Source: Limanda limanda (Eukaryota > Chordata > Actinopteri > Pleuronectiformes > Pleuronectidae). From it: DNA of 64,000 bases. The stretch is from assembly GCF_963576545.1 (NCBI RefSeq), contig NC_083654.1, forward strand, positions 18,072,199-18,136,198, in the 5' to 3' direction. This document shows positions 13,740-24,694 of the stretch, one piece after another. Every line of letters starts with the position of its first letter. Within the stretch, counting starts at the first letter, position 1. A model generated the notes under the pieces. The model was not told where the DNA came from and did not search any database. It saw nothing but the letters and a program-made list of their open reading frames with translations. The position numbers and the translations under genes were made by a program.

Positions 13740-15280
13740 GAGTTGAGTTTCAGTGTTTTTTTTATATTAAAATAAGAAAATTATTTATTGATTCTTGTAT
13801 CACAAAGTGATATGTTCTGCACAGATGTCAGTGTGATCTGAAATCTCTTGGCGATGGAACACGTCTTTATGGTGATTTCAAAACACTCTTCAGTTTTCTT
13901 CTTTGTGAGTGGTTCTCAGGGGGTGACAGCCACTTCCCGGCTTCTCAAAATTGCTCTTCTCTCGACACTGAGGGAGGCTGAGCAAGAACGATAAACGTGC
14001 ACAGAATGTTCTTCACCTTCTTGTCCCAAAGTGTCACGGTGAGAAGCGTCACTTAAATTGGGGAAAGAGCCGGGGAAACAGGAGGAAATGGAATGGGTGT
14101 TGAGCGGACATCGGGGTTGTGCCCGCAGCATGGCCCCACTCAGACCTTGAGACACTATAAAAAACATTTCTAGAGACACTAAAGTGACACTGCTGGGAGC
14201 AAATCCATCCAGACAGGCTGAGAACCAAGACTGCAAAATGATAGGTTATCATTTCTGTGCACAGAAAATACTTCTCTTTTCTCCCACCCACACGTTTCAC
14301 AGCAAAACCTCAAACCCGTCCAGAGCCGGGCAGAAGGAGAGAGAGATGGGGAGCTGGTAATCGAGGCCCAGGGCAGAAGGACATGGAGGTCAGATGCATC
14401 TGATACAGAGAGAGAGGGAGAGGGTGAACCACGCTGGCAGGTTGAAAGAGCGACGTGAGCTGGAAACAGACAGATGCAGAGAGAGAGAGGGAAAGGAAAA
14501 GAAAAACAGTGGAAGTGAGAGTGAAGGAAAAGGTTTGAGTGACTAAGTGACACCAACAGGAAACCAGAAGCATGAGCTGGAACAAGTCAGATGAGCCAGG
14601 CAGCAGCCAAGAGTGTATGACAGGACTTCTTCAGGAAGAGAAGACCACACCCTGACCGCCGGCGATGGCAGCCGACCAGAATGTGTGGGGATTGAACCCT
14701 GCGACTCTCCCTGTATTACCGAGGTGTTTCCTACCCACCCCCCCCCCCCCCCCTCACTGGCCCTCACTTACAGCTTTTAAAGGCAGAAGAGGGAATAGAG
14801 GAGCTTCGGAACAGGCTGGAACAAGTTTTAATCCCAGCATGCAGTGCATCATCACTGCATAAAACAACGATGTGAAGAGTCACTCAGGGGTCAGCCGATT
14901 GTTCTTTCCTGGCTCATAAACAGCTGCTGTGATACTTACAGGACACCGGGTTCCCATTCCGAGGCGGCGACGAGGCTTATAAACGCCACAAATAGCAACA
15001 CTAACATTAGGTAACCTCCCCGAGGCCCAGTGAGGCAGCTCCACTCCCGGCTCCTCTGAGGAGGAACATACGCTCGCAGGCAGACAGGGACCGGTCGTCA
15101 CGCGTCCCGCTGATAGCGATGGCGCGACCCCGGAGTGGAGATGCGGAGACGGACCAGCTGCCCACGCCAAACCCGCTCTGGATCACGGATCCTTCTCGCT
15201 GCGTCTCGTGGCCTCCTCCCAGTTTGTGGTGTCTGTTAAAAACGTGTTCTTTTATCCTTTAAGAGAAGTAGAGCCGAACT
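13740..15280. other. Intergenic DNA, no gene seen
   Basis: GA-rich on the + strand at 14330-14560 and a poly-C run at about 14737-14752. The long - strand frames across 13916-14585 follow the purine-rich composition and carry no recognisable domain. Confidence 0.5.
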
Positions 15281-15284
15281 CGGT

Positions 15285-15935
15285 TTGCTCAAATCAAGTA
15301 TTTATTTAGAAAGCAATGAACAGGTCACGGCAAAACAATGGGCTTCCAGTACATTAGTTGTATCAGAGCGCGCTGAACATCCGGTATCTGTCTATTTTAT
15401 AGCAGCAGGTCTTCGTTCCTCCTCTTCGGAAGTGCGCAGGCGTAATCCATCCTCCTGGCTTTTGGTATACGGAAGTAGAACAGGGAGACACTCCCAATGA
15501 CGCTATAGTTGCTAGGCAACCTTTTTACTTCAAGAAAGTCCTTGAACCACAGATGCAATGTGGGGCAAAATTGTTGTCCAGCGAAGCAAAGAATATTATG
15601 TTTCAGCTATATCAAAACAAACCTGACTGTGTAAACATTCGGATCCTCGAAACCAAACAATGTCACAAAATGAAATCAACAAAGTCTCTCTGTCCGACCT
15701 CGAGAACTTTATCAGACAGCTCCTGGAACTCTATGTGAGTTTAATGAATCTGAGGGAATAAGCCTTTAATATCAGAAGTTAGAAATGAGTGAAGAAGTGA
15801 AAGATTCATTATTGGTACAGTTATTAAAATAATTTGTATGAAGCATAATATCTAGCTAAAACTACTTCTATCTATATTTGGTAAGAGTACAATCAGACAC
15901 AACCCATAGTTAAAAAGTTTGAAATTCCAACATGT
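15285..15935 (+). repeat. Interspersed repeat family Y, long copy
   Basis: Two parts recur together at 44646-44870. They are ATCAAGTATTTATTTAGAAA (about 15295) with its flank, and TAATATCTAGCTAAAACTAC to ATAGTTAAAAAGTTTGAAA (15848-15930). The 44.7-kb copy lacks most of the about 550 bp between them. No transposase or RT coding was seen. An LTR origin is possible but unproven. Confidence 0.5.
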
Positions 15936-16202
15936 CACACACTGTTAGCTCACTCCTCGCTCTGTTTAACACCGATGACTGATCAATTGATAAAAGCCCA
16001 GGTACTTTTTTTGAGAGCTAGTTGGTAAATGTTTGATTTAATTTAGCTCCAGTCGTGTTGACTTTAAATCACACGTTTGTTTTTCAGGAAAAATGAGAAT
16101 ACTCAGCTGTTTTTAAAAGAAGAAAATCTTTTCCCAGTCCCGAATGACTCTTCTCACCATCGGGATGACAAACATTTCAACTGAAATGTAAAAGTCGACA
16201 TT

Positions 16203-16526
16203 GTTACGTCTGCCAACGAGGTTTTGGTTTCACCCACGTCCGTTTGTTTGTAAGGAAGATTACATAGAAACTACTGGACGGATTTCTACGAAAGAATGTG
16301 ACATGGGTCAGAGAAGAAGTCATTCATTTTTTTTTGGTGTGGATCCAGGAATTTTATTCTCTTGCACGATAGGGACGTATTTCAACCTTTACGATTTTCC
16401 CAGGGAACAATTTCTGGATCCAGATGAAAATAAGTTTGTGCAATTCAGTGAAGTTTGATTGAATTCAAGAGGATTGATGGGTCTTGGTGGGGGGGGGTTA
16501 GCTCCACTGAGAGACATTCTAGAGCA
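16203..16526 (+). repeat. Interspersed repeat family X, copy 3
   Basis: Starts TTACGTCTGCCAACGAGGTT and contains CGTCCGTTTGTTTGTAAGG, GAAACTACTGGACGGATTT, GGGTCAGAGAAGAAGTCATT and GTGTGGATCCAGGAATTTT. It ends GCTCCACTGAGAGACATTCT. The end joins directly to an inverted partner. Confidence 0.7.
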
Positions 16527-16765
16527 CATACCTCCTCCAAGCCCAACAGTCTCCCTATGAAACTGCATTTAAAATCAGAAGATCCAGATTTTTATTCTGA
16601 TCTGAACCAAATGTCACACATTCATAAACATCAGTAGATTGTTTTCATCAAGATCAATTAATTATTCTCTCATTCATCAAAGGAAATGTCAAAAAACAAT
16701 TCCTGGATCGTCCCTCTGATCTGGATCCAGGGCTAAATGTAATAGGCTCCTTCCTCATTTCCAGC
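16527..16765 (-). repeat. Family X, inverted partner of copy 3
   Basis: On the - strand it ends with GGGCTTGGAGGAGGTATGTG and CTCTAG, the family X 3' end, and upstream has CTGGATCCAGATCAGAGG and GATCCAGGAATTG. Copies 3 and this one meet tail to tail at about 16520-16530. Confidence 0.65.
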
Positions 16766-17465
16766 CTCCTGGGCAGAAGTCTCAGCTTCTTTTTTAATTA
16801 TCTTGCAAAAAACAAAATCAACAAGTGTCTTAAAAGCAGTTTGTGCAAACTGAATCTCTGAAGATCAACTGCTGTGACTCAAAAGTAAAGAGTTATACAT
16901 GAGAGGCACAAGCTCAGGCTACATCCACTGAACTGAGAACTTTGATCAACAGCCAGGCAGAGAGTTTGATTCATGATCACTTTCCATCTATGAAATGAGG
17001 CTTTAAAATCTGATGCTAACATTTTATCTGTTTTTGTCCCTCTTGCTAAGATTGTGTTCACAGGGTGTTTCTAGATTTCCACGTTTGCTTCGTGTTTATC
17101 TCCTGACTGCCCTTTACATTTATTACCGCGTTAAAGGTTTCACACTTGCCAGTCACGTTTACTCAAGCTGGTCCGTCAAACGAGCGAGTAAATAAAAAGA
17201 ATTGTCTCTTCTTGACGAGCGGCTACTCAGCGGAGCCTCTTCTTGGGGTCGGGCGGTTAAGGGGCCTGTCCGCCGGTCTTAATTTATGGCCGTCTCTTTG
17301 AAAACACTGGGGAGTTGTGAGGCTGCGGCACCAGTTTTTGGTGCTACAGCTGTTTTTACTGTCACGGCCGTAAAGCTCCCCTGGGAAGGGAGAGACAGGA
17401 GAAGGAGAGATGAGAACCATGGTGTGTCATGCAACTTGCACATGAGCAAAGTATCCAAGGAGGTG

Positions 17466-17699
17466 TGTGTGTGCTTGTTCTTAGATATTTGTGAGGACCA
17501 TTTTGAGAATAGACCTAAGGAGTTAGGGCTTTTGGCCGGGCCTCACTTTTTTAAAGGTTTGTTCGAGGGGGGAAGACTTGCTTTTAGGGTTAGAGTTAGA
17601 ATTTGGGTTAGGCATTAAGTTTTGATGGTTAAGTTAAGGGGCTGGCAAATGCATCACACCAATGAGTGTCCTCACTTAGATAGAAGCACAAGAATGTGT
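17466..17699 (+). repeat. GTGAGGAC...GTCCTCAC fish MITE-like repeat
   Basis: Contains TATTTGTGAGGACCATTTTG, GGCCGGGCCTCACTTTTTTA, AGGTTTGTTCGAGGGGGG, TTAGGGTTAGAGTTAG, GATGGTTAAGTTAAGGGGCT and TGAGTGTCCTCACTTAGATA in the order known from a widespread teleost repeat. Its ends are partly complementary (GTGAGGAC and GTCCTCAC). Confidence 0.65.
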
Positions 17700-18001
17700 A
17701 AAGACTGGTGTTCAGGTCACGGTACAAGATTTACAGAAGCGTGAGATAAAAGAAGAAGCGTCACACCTGGGTTTTCATGCCAAAAGGCAAACCTGATGGT
17801 AACTTGGCAATAAAGAGAGCTCTACTTGTTTTTTCTTTCATCTCTACGCTTGAGCCTTTCCCCGTCTTGGCCATGATTTGGTTCACCTCTGTCACATTAG
17901 TGTGCCTGAGCCATTATCTGTGTTATTGGCTCCTCTGATGAGATCTTCCTGTTGTAAATGGGAAGGGAAACGGTTTGGATATCTTCCAAAAATCCTTATT
18001 G

Positions 18002-18038
18002 CACCAAAATCCCCTTATAGCACCAAAATCCCCTTATA
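18002..18038 (+). repeat. 18-19-bp unit repeated twice in tandem
   Basis: CACCAAAATCCCCTTATAG occurs twice head to tail, with a third, partial CACCAAAATCCCC-like element just before (GCACC...). It is short and of unknown significance. Confidence 0.6.
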
Positions 18039-18379
18039 GTCGGGTTCCAGAGGGAACAATTGATCTTTCATTTGTAGGAGGATGATTGTGTTACGAAGCT
18101 GGATTATTGGGTTATATTCAGGGCAGATAATTACACATTTATCCCAAAACATGTGTAGTGAAGACCAAGAACCTACAGTTGTTGCTTTGAGCTAAATGCT
18201 AAAGCCAGCATGGTTAAATGTTTACCATTGTCATGTTATGTCATGCTGACATATGCTAATTACTGAACACAGCACTGCAGGAGTTGATCAGATAAGGTAT
18301 CACACAAGTTAACATTATGACCTCATCATGACACCAGATGAAAAGATAAAGGATGAGTCATAGACTGTTTATAAAAAGA

Positions 18380-18490
18380 GAACGACATGACTTTAAGTCA
18401 AAGCCTCCTGATTGCCCCCTAGTGGCTGGCTGCAGTATGAAGCCTGCCTCCTCCATGTTAGAGGATTGGGCAACTTCTTTTGTTTTGAGA
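18380..18490 (+). repeat. GCCCCCTAGTGGCTGGCTGCAG-type fish repeat
   Basis: GCCTCCTGATTGCCCCCTAG, TGGCTGGCTGCAGTATGAAG, CCTCCTCCATGTTAGAGGAT and TGGGCAACTTCTTTTG in order are typical of a common teleost interspersed repeat that I cannot classify further. Confidence 0.5.
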
Positions 18491-18978
18491 TCATTTGAAG
18501 CCATAATATAATTATTACAGTTACAACATTGAAGGTACATTATTATGCTAAATTAAACGTTTGCATTGGCCTTACATCATAGTACCTCACATCATGACAT
18601 TGAAATATAAGGGTATAAACCCTGTGTGAGAAGAAATGGCCGGAACAAACTTTATAACTGTTGCTGCTGGTTGAAAGCTGCATTTAAACTTTTTTTATTT
18701 TGTTGATGCTGGAGAGGCAGTCTCACTCTGATTCAAACCCTCTGACACAACAGATCAATAGGCCTTCAGACAAATTACTTCAGGACAGGCCACAGAATGC
18801 AGGAAACCACCTTGAAAACTTTCACCGCTTGCAAGAATACAACAAAACAAGAAATAATACAAAATGTGCTCTTGGTCACACAGGAAGCTTTGCCTCACAC
18901 TATGCTCCAATAATCACGCCTCATTTCTCAGTAAAGTAATCACAAGAAAGCTGATCTGGTTTTCCAAAAATATCTTTT

Positions 18979-18984
18979 TTTATT
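18979..18984 (-). terminator. Probable poly(A) signal of efna1 (AATAAA, - strand)
   Basis: The - strand AATAAA lies about 1.55 kb downstream of the efna1 stop codon. It is the clearest hexamer I found in that interval and would define the 3' UTR end just below 18970. Not proven; another site could be used. Confidence 0.5.
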
Positions 18985-20528
18985 TCACATGAAATGTTCA
19001 CATTTAGAATATTTATCAAACAGGTCTTTCATATACTCTTCTATATATATATTTATATATGTACATATCATACACGTCTTTTTACTTACAGATGTACAAA
19101 AATCAGGTAACAAGGATTCGGATAAAAAAAGACTTGACTTCAATGGTAGTCATACACTGTTGTGCTTCGTTGATCAAGCTGGCCTGTCAGGTGAAGATGT
19201 GCTCGGCGTCTCGTTTGAGGCCTTGTCTTGTCTTCTGCGAACTGGTGACTCCAACATTTTTAAACCATACAAAAAGATTGTGATGTTATTACAAAAGTCT
19301 AAATAGCCGATTGCCTCACCCTGTGTGTGTTTTTTTAAGTTTGCCTATTTTTTGCTTGGTGTTGGTAACATGAAGGGCAGCACCGTGATAGACAGGTAAA
19401 AAAAAAGAAAATGAAACCAGCTCTTCGTGTCAGACGGTTGAACCAACACAGGAGCAGGATCCAGCGCACAGAGAAGTCCGGCCTCTCTGGGATACGCACA
19501 ACATCTCAGTGTTTGCTTTTGGCAGAAAAACATTTTGTCTCGTCACGCTTACGATCGATCGCTCCTCAGCTCGCACACAATCTCTTCCTCTCACCTCAAC
19601 ACGCACGTCTTTTTTCCTTTCACACAAGTACAAACTCCACCAGGAGAAAGAGAGAGAGAGAAGACGCCTCGCCCCCCCTCTCCGGCGACGGTAAACATTT
19701 CCTTTCATAAGCTCACGGTATTTACAGTAAAAAACGTCCCAGCTGCAAATGCTATAAATTATCTTCACAGAATGTACAAGTAACACAGCTCAATGTTGTG
19801 TGTTTCCATGTGTTACAGAGCGTCAGTGTGTGGTGTGTGTCAGTACTGTGCAGAATTAGTGCTACAGTATAGAAGCACATGGTCGAGTGTACAAAAAAAG
19901 AGGATGGTTGTGATGAGAGCAGCCCCCGTGTGTCAATGCTACATTTAGAGAAAGTAATCACCCGGGACGTCAATGCAACTCCATACCGCTACGAGAACAA
20001 TACAACAAAGAGTACACGACACTAAAGGGTGGAATAGTGTACAAGTTGGAGAGATGACTGATCTTTGGCTCAAAAAGGTAAGAGATTACTTTTCCGTTAA
20101 ATGTTCCATCTGAAGTTTGATCTAACGGGTTGTTGTCTTTGTGCTTGATTGTTTTTCGGCCTCTCCTCCACTTCTTCATATTTTCTTCTGGGATTATCAT
20201 CCAAAGAGGTGCATGTGACCAAAAGTACAAATCAAGGAGAGCTTGGTTTTTCCCAAGAAAAAACAAAAAAACATACTGTCACCTCTTAAAAAATATGACA
20301 AAGCACATTGTACTTTGTCTCAAATGCTTTAGAGTTTCTCGGCACATGTTGCGCAAATCTGCGATGTCCGTGCTTTGCCAGCACAAAAAAGAAAATACCC
20401 CTGTGGCCAGCACTGGGCATGAAAAACTGTCTTTTTGAGTCAGTGGTTTCATCCCCACGGACTTTCTTCATTGTAGTCCCTGAAAGAAAAAAAAAAAGGT
20501 CCGCCCACAGCAGTCGTCTCATGTCCCC
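18985..20528 (-). other. efna1: efna1 3' untranslated region (inferred)
   Basis: Runs from the stop codon at 20529 to the AATAAA at 18979. It is A/T-rich on the - strand with several ATTTA words, as in the unstable mRNAs of other ephrin-A1 genes. At 19719-19726 the - strand reads TGTAAATA, a perfect Pumilio response element. The frames on the + strand here are chance ORFs. The extent depends on the poly(A) signal choice. Confidence 0.5.
19719..19726 (-). promoter_or_regulatory. Pumilio-type element TGTAAATA in the efna1 3' UTR
   Basis: It matches the UGUANAUA consensus on the mRNA strand. An 8-mer can occur by chance about once per several tens of kb, so the weight comes only from its position inside the inferred 3' UTR. 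Confidence 0.3.
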
Positions 20529-20656
20529 TCAGTGCAACAATAGCAGTAATGAAAATGGGACGAGCAGTGAGAGGATTGAGAGGGATGAAGCCGCCGCTGC
20601 AGAGTTCGTCCGTTTGCTCTCCCGGACATCTGGCAGGATTACCACCGGTTCATCTG
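20529..20656 (-). CDS. efna1: efna1 coding exon 5: C-terminal stalk, GPI signal
   Basis: Encodes residues 186-227 and the TGA stop. After the short stalk (ADEPVVILPDVRESKRTNS) come small residues AAAASS (205-210), a plausible GPI attachment zone, and then a hydrophobic tail (211-226, LSILSLLVPFSLLLLL) ending in His. This is the GPI-anchor signal that distinguishes A-type from B-type ephrins. The acceptor is TTGAAG|CAG|, a tandem NAGNAG; using the downstream CAG would begin the exon at 20653 and drop one Ala. Intron phase 1 matches exon 4. Confidence 0.9.
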
Positions 20657-20784
20657 CTTCAAGATGGGAGATAAAGAAGACACATTACTACCACATATTT
20701 TACACCCCGACGTTAATCCTGAATGTACCTGCATTGTTCTGAGGTCAGGTGTAATTAGAAAGGAGGCCGGCCTGGTCAACATAC
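20657..20784 (-). other. efna1: efna1 intron 4 (128 bp)
   Basis: Donor TTTAG|GTATGT and acceptor CATCTTGAAG (or CAG three bases on), phase 1. Short introns of this size are usual in compact teleost genes. Confidence 0.85.
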
Positions 20785-20880
20785 CTAAAGGCAATCTGTT
20801 GGAGGGGTTGTGAACCCCACCCCCGGCTCCAGCTCCGGCTCCACCTGTGCCTCCTTTAGCAACTCTGGCCTCCTGGGAGC
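20785..20880 (-). CDS. efna1: efna1 coding exon 4: Gly/Ala-rich stalk
   Basis: 96 nt encoding residues 154-185, from GSQEARVAK through a Gly/Ala tract (163-175, GGTGGAGAGAGGG) to VHNPSNRLPL. It is the membrane-proximal stalk between the ephrin domain and the GPI signal. The acceptor CTTGTCTTCCAG and donor GTATGT are good, and both ends are phase 1, so this exon could be skipped without changing frame. The Gly/Ala tract has no counterpart that I know of in the mammalian stalk. It lies in a GC-rich repetitive run and may vary in length. Confidence 0.88.
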   Translation of the reverse strand, partial: APRRPELLKEAQVEPELEPGVGFTTPPTDCL

Positions 20881-20989
20881 CTGGAAGACAAGAGGAATGC
20901 CATCAGTTATCATGCTTGTAAAGGCCGGACACGACTCTCGGAGGTGACAGTGCAGTTCGCCTCACGGCCAGGGGGTTGGTTCCACTCAC
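20881..20989 (-). other. efna1: efna1 intron 3 (109 bp)
   Basis: Donor GATG|GTGAGT, acceptor TCTTGTCTTCCAG, phase 1. Confidence 0.88.
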
Positions 20990-21055
20990 CATCAGCAGCT
21001 ATGACGTCCACACGGAGCCTGAGGCACTCTTGTCCGTGGTGATGCAAAGGCTTGG
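20990..21055 (-). CDS. efna1: efna1 coding exon 3: end of ephrin domain
   Basis: 66 nt encoding residues 132 (split codon) to 153: SKPLHHHGQECLRLRVDVIA and AD. SKP...H...CLRL is the conserved last strand of the ephrin receptor-binding domain, and C142 completes the four domain cysteines (C53, C82, C94, C142). Acceptor TGCAG at 21056-21060, donor GTGAGT at 20989. Phase 1 on both sides. Confidence 0.93.
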
Positions 21056-21976
21056 CTGCAGGGACGGGAAACAAACAACACAAGTGTTAACATCCTAACT
21101 TATGCACTTACCCTAGCCTGGCCCCTTAATCCACCTTCATGCACAGACAGACACACAAACACACACACACACTTGGCAGCAGACACGGGCACAAAGCTTC
21201 AGGACGCCATCTGTGACCGGGCGAAGTGTGTCTTGTCCTGCCGTTTAGCTAATTACAGCCACGGTCAGGGTGACAGCATTGCTGACTCTCTGTGGTCACA
21301 ATCTCAGCAAGATGAGTGTTGCATAAAGTTGGCAAACGGTTTATGTCCGTGAAAAGCTTCAAAGAGACGACCGAGGAAATCGAGAATACAAAAACCACCC
21401 AACTCTGCCGTGCTTCAGACTTGTTCAGAGTGGAGATTTTCAGAACTATGGATGTAAGGCTGGTAATTTCCTAAAGGTCGCCGATCGGTCAGACTCAAGC
21501 CCCTATTCCACTGTCAAACTACCACTAACATCTGGATTTGGGGAATGGATACAATCGGCATTCACTCCAGGGACAAATTCCCAAATTATGAATTGTTGTC
21601 ACCTTTTCCTCTTATGCCACCATTGAGTTGTGGTTTAGTTTGAAATGTCTTGGATTGATTGCCGTTAAATTTAGTATTTGGCTGAATTGTAATGATTTGG
21701 TCTTTTTATCAAGTCATCATAAGGACAAACCTTTTATTTGTTCAACACTTTGGTTCATGACCAACCTCCAAAACTAATGACATTGCCTTCAGCTCTAAAT
21801 ATAGTTTCTTCTAGGTCCAAATGAGCAAATGCGATCGTTCTAAACTAAAATGTTGAATGTGGGAAACTTTGGAAACATTAGCATTTATCTCAGAGCTGCA
21901 ACTGGGGCTGCAGACTCTCGTGCAAACATTGGAAAACCGTGAAGGCAGTGAGGATCTGAGTGAAAGCTATACTTAC
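21056..21976 (-). other. efna1: efna1 intron 2 (921 bp)
   Basis: Donor ATCT|GTAAGT (consensus) and acceptor CCCTGCAG, phase 1. No other exon or large repeat was seen inside it. Confidence 0.9.
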
Positions 21977-22272
21977 AGATATAATAGTAGCTTTCTCCTT
22001 GGCGAAACTCTTTTCCCAGAGTGAAAGGAGTAAAACGCTGGAACTTTTCAGAGAACTTCTCCGGGGCGTGAGGGGCAAACGGGTGGCCGCACTCCCAGCG
22101 CATCTGGTCGTAGGATTGGGGTTTGCAGGATTCGTAGTCCTCGAGCTCCACCATGTAGAGCACGTAGCGCTCGGCGTCCAGCGACAGCACCTCGCCCTCG
22201 GGGTAATGGGGGCACACGATGTCCAGGTAGTCATTGAGCTTCACCTCCACAGCGTAGTCGTCGAATAGGAAC
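21977..22272 (-). CDS. efna1: efna1 coding exon 2: ephrin receptor-binding domain
   Basis: 296 nt encoding residues 33-131, the core of the ephrin RBD, an extracellular cupredoxin-like fold that binds EphA receptors. Hallmarks are LNDYLDIVCPHY (45-56), YVLYMVE, CKPQS (82-86), MRWEC (90-94), and the very conserved EKFSEKFQRFTPFTLGKEF (104-122) with GESYYYI. The G-H loop FQRFTPFTLGKEF is the Eph-insertion loop, where the sequence agrees with A-class ephrins. Acceptor CCTCCAG (22274-22273), donor GTAAGT. The open frame continues on both sides beyond the splice sites but that is intronic. Identity of the family is certain; assignment to A1 rests on exon 1 and dpm3 synteny. Confidence 0.96.
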
Positions 22273-22728
22273 CTGGAGGGAGGAGGCAGAGCCGGGTTAC
22301 GCAGGTGGCACAGGAGACTGATAACCATGGTTATAGCATTGGAGCGGTAATAAATATAAGCCTCAAAACCTGTGATTATATATCGATCGGCTGCACGCCG
22401 GTGTACGACAGGGAAATCAGAGGAAAGACTCAGAGGTCTGGGAATGTGAGATAGAGAACAAGATATAGAGAGAGAGAGAGGTTGTGTGTGAGGTACACGT
22501 GTGTCGGAGAGGAATAAAGAGGGAAAAGGCAATAAGGCGAAGAGTGAGCTGAAGAGAACATGTGCATAAATATGGATGAACGTGAGACCAGTGGAGCTGC
22601 TGCTGTTGTGAGTTAGCGGTGAGTGCACATTGATCCCATGTCCCACAGGAGTTGATTGATGTTTACAGAGAAACATTAGCAGTCAGTTAGCCCGGCAAGA
22701 CAGGAGATGAGTATCGACAACTGCAGGG

Positions 22729-22730
<2 letters not shown>

Positions 22731-22782
<52 letters not shown>
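22731..22782 (+). repeat. (AC)26 microsatellite in efna1 intron 1
   Basis: A pure 52-bp AC run about 460 bp upstream (transcript sense) of exon 2. It is on the TG side in the transcript and lies far enough from the acceptor not to be part of the pyrimidine tract. Confidence 0.97.
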
Positions 22783-22784
<2 letters not shown>

Positions 22785-24660
22785 CCACCATTACCCACAC
22801 CCTACCAAAGAGAGGGAGGCCGACTCCTTAATGACAACTGCGTCTCCAGAGAAGCACTAACACACCTGAGTTTTTTCGACACAGGGTTAAAAATAAAAAA
22901 GGTCATATAAACGTTTTAACCCATTCATTAGGGTTAGAGTGACACGCAGACAAACACAACACGGGTGTGCAACCGCCTCCTCCCAAACTCCCTCTCATTA
23001 CAAATACAGAGAGACAGTCAGACTGTCTGCCTCCCCTCCGTCCCTCCCTCCCTCCCTCCAGCCCTCCCTTTGCTCCTCCACCCTCTTTACGATAGTCTTT
23101 AAGTAAACTACATTTCCTCCCTCTCGTCTTCAGACCCGAGTGCAAAGAGTCACTCACAGAAAAGCGTTGATGCGGCCGAGTTAACCCGCACTCGAGGCAG
23201 GTTAAATTGGCTGTATCTCAACGGCCCATAATTCCTTTTTTCTCCCCCTTTGGATTTTTCTTTCAGCGATATTATGAGTTTATCTCCAGGGAATCGTCAC
23301 TTAAAGGTATTTCAAGCTTTGTCCCCTTCCTCCGGACTGAGGGACCGCTCCGAGGGCGGCTCACAGCTAATGCTCTCCTCTCAGCCGAAGCCATCTATCA
23401 CGGGCTTGGAGCTCTAGCCGGCCTCTAGCAACACACACACAAAATTCCCAGTAATTCCCATCTATCAACAACCAAGAGACACACACACCTCCTCCTCCTC
23501 TGGTGCTGGGCTCCCATGCGAGGACTATCACTTTACTGTCTCCTACTGTTTTGGATCACCAGGGGTTCCCTGAGAACGGATGACGTTTTGACAGACTAAA
23601 GTATTTTCACAACACACCGGGAGAATGTGTGTCTAATATAAGGTTTTGTTGCTTTTGCAATCAATACATCCACGATGCAGCAAAGCTTTTAGCGGTTCAA
23701 CAAGAAAAAAGGGAGAGGCGGCCAGAACAGTGCGAGTTAAGTTACCGGCTGCTCTTTAATCAGAGCTACAGATCTCACAGAGTTAGTTTCTGTGTTGGGC
23801 TCAACGGACATTTCTTTCTCTTTTCTGAGAGGAAGCGGGTTTTTCCTCATAAAATCCAACAAGGAAGCATTTGGGGGAGTTTGAGTTTGTTTGACAAGGT
23901 CCATGTGTGTGTGACCAACGATCAAAGTGAACAGGCGCAGGCCCCCGTCTCTCGTTAGCCGCTGTTGTTGTTTGTTGCCAGGGGTCTCCCTGGTACCCCC
24001 CCGGTGAAAGGACAGACGCTGTGGCTCCAAACCACCGGGCCCTGACTCCTGCTCCCCCCTTCCCCTTCCCCTTTACCCCTGTCCGCCTGGCTGCATTCCC
24101 TCAATACTGATGACCAGATTAGCCGGGACACCGTTACAACAGCACCGCGGCCCTGTCGGAAAACAAGCGGCCTATTTTATTGCACCGATGAAACTTCCAT
24201 CTAAACTGTGCTGATAGCAGCGGAGCTCCAGCAAACTTTATGGGGGCCGAGAGCAATAATTATAATTTCGCAGAGGTCTAGACGGCCTAGTGCTTATCTG
24301 CCGTTTGCCTGCCACGCTCGGTTTACCAGAATGGTGCTGAAGTGTTTTTGTAGTCAAATCGACAACACTATTGAACAAACACTGTTGTCTGCCTTTTGCC
24401 CGACACAGTTATCATCCCCCTGCAAACCCCCGACCCCCTGGTCCCCTCCCTCCCTCCCTCGACCTGAGCCCTGATTACAAACTGGTCGTGGTATGGCCCC
24501 AATGTGTTCATCAAACGGGGGTCGAAGGGGGGCCCAATTAAAACACAAAAAAGGGTATTAAAGTTGCCCTGGAGGGGGGTAATTATGTTCTCCTGCTCAC
24601 CACTTCCCAGCCCCTTTAGGCCGGGAGTTTGGGAGGGGTGCAGAGGGCATGAATAGGTGT

Positions 24661-24694
24661 GGGAGGGGTGGGTGGGTTTGTTGGGGAGGGGGGG
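24661..24694 (+). other. G-rich tract with G-quadruplex potential
   Basis: GGGAGGGGTGGGTGGG followed by TTTGTTGGGGAGGGGGGG: more than four G-runs of at least three with short loops. It lies on the template strand of efna1, inside intron 1. Confidence 0.6.
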
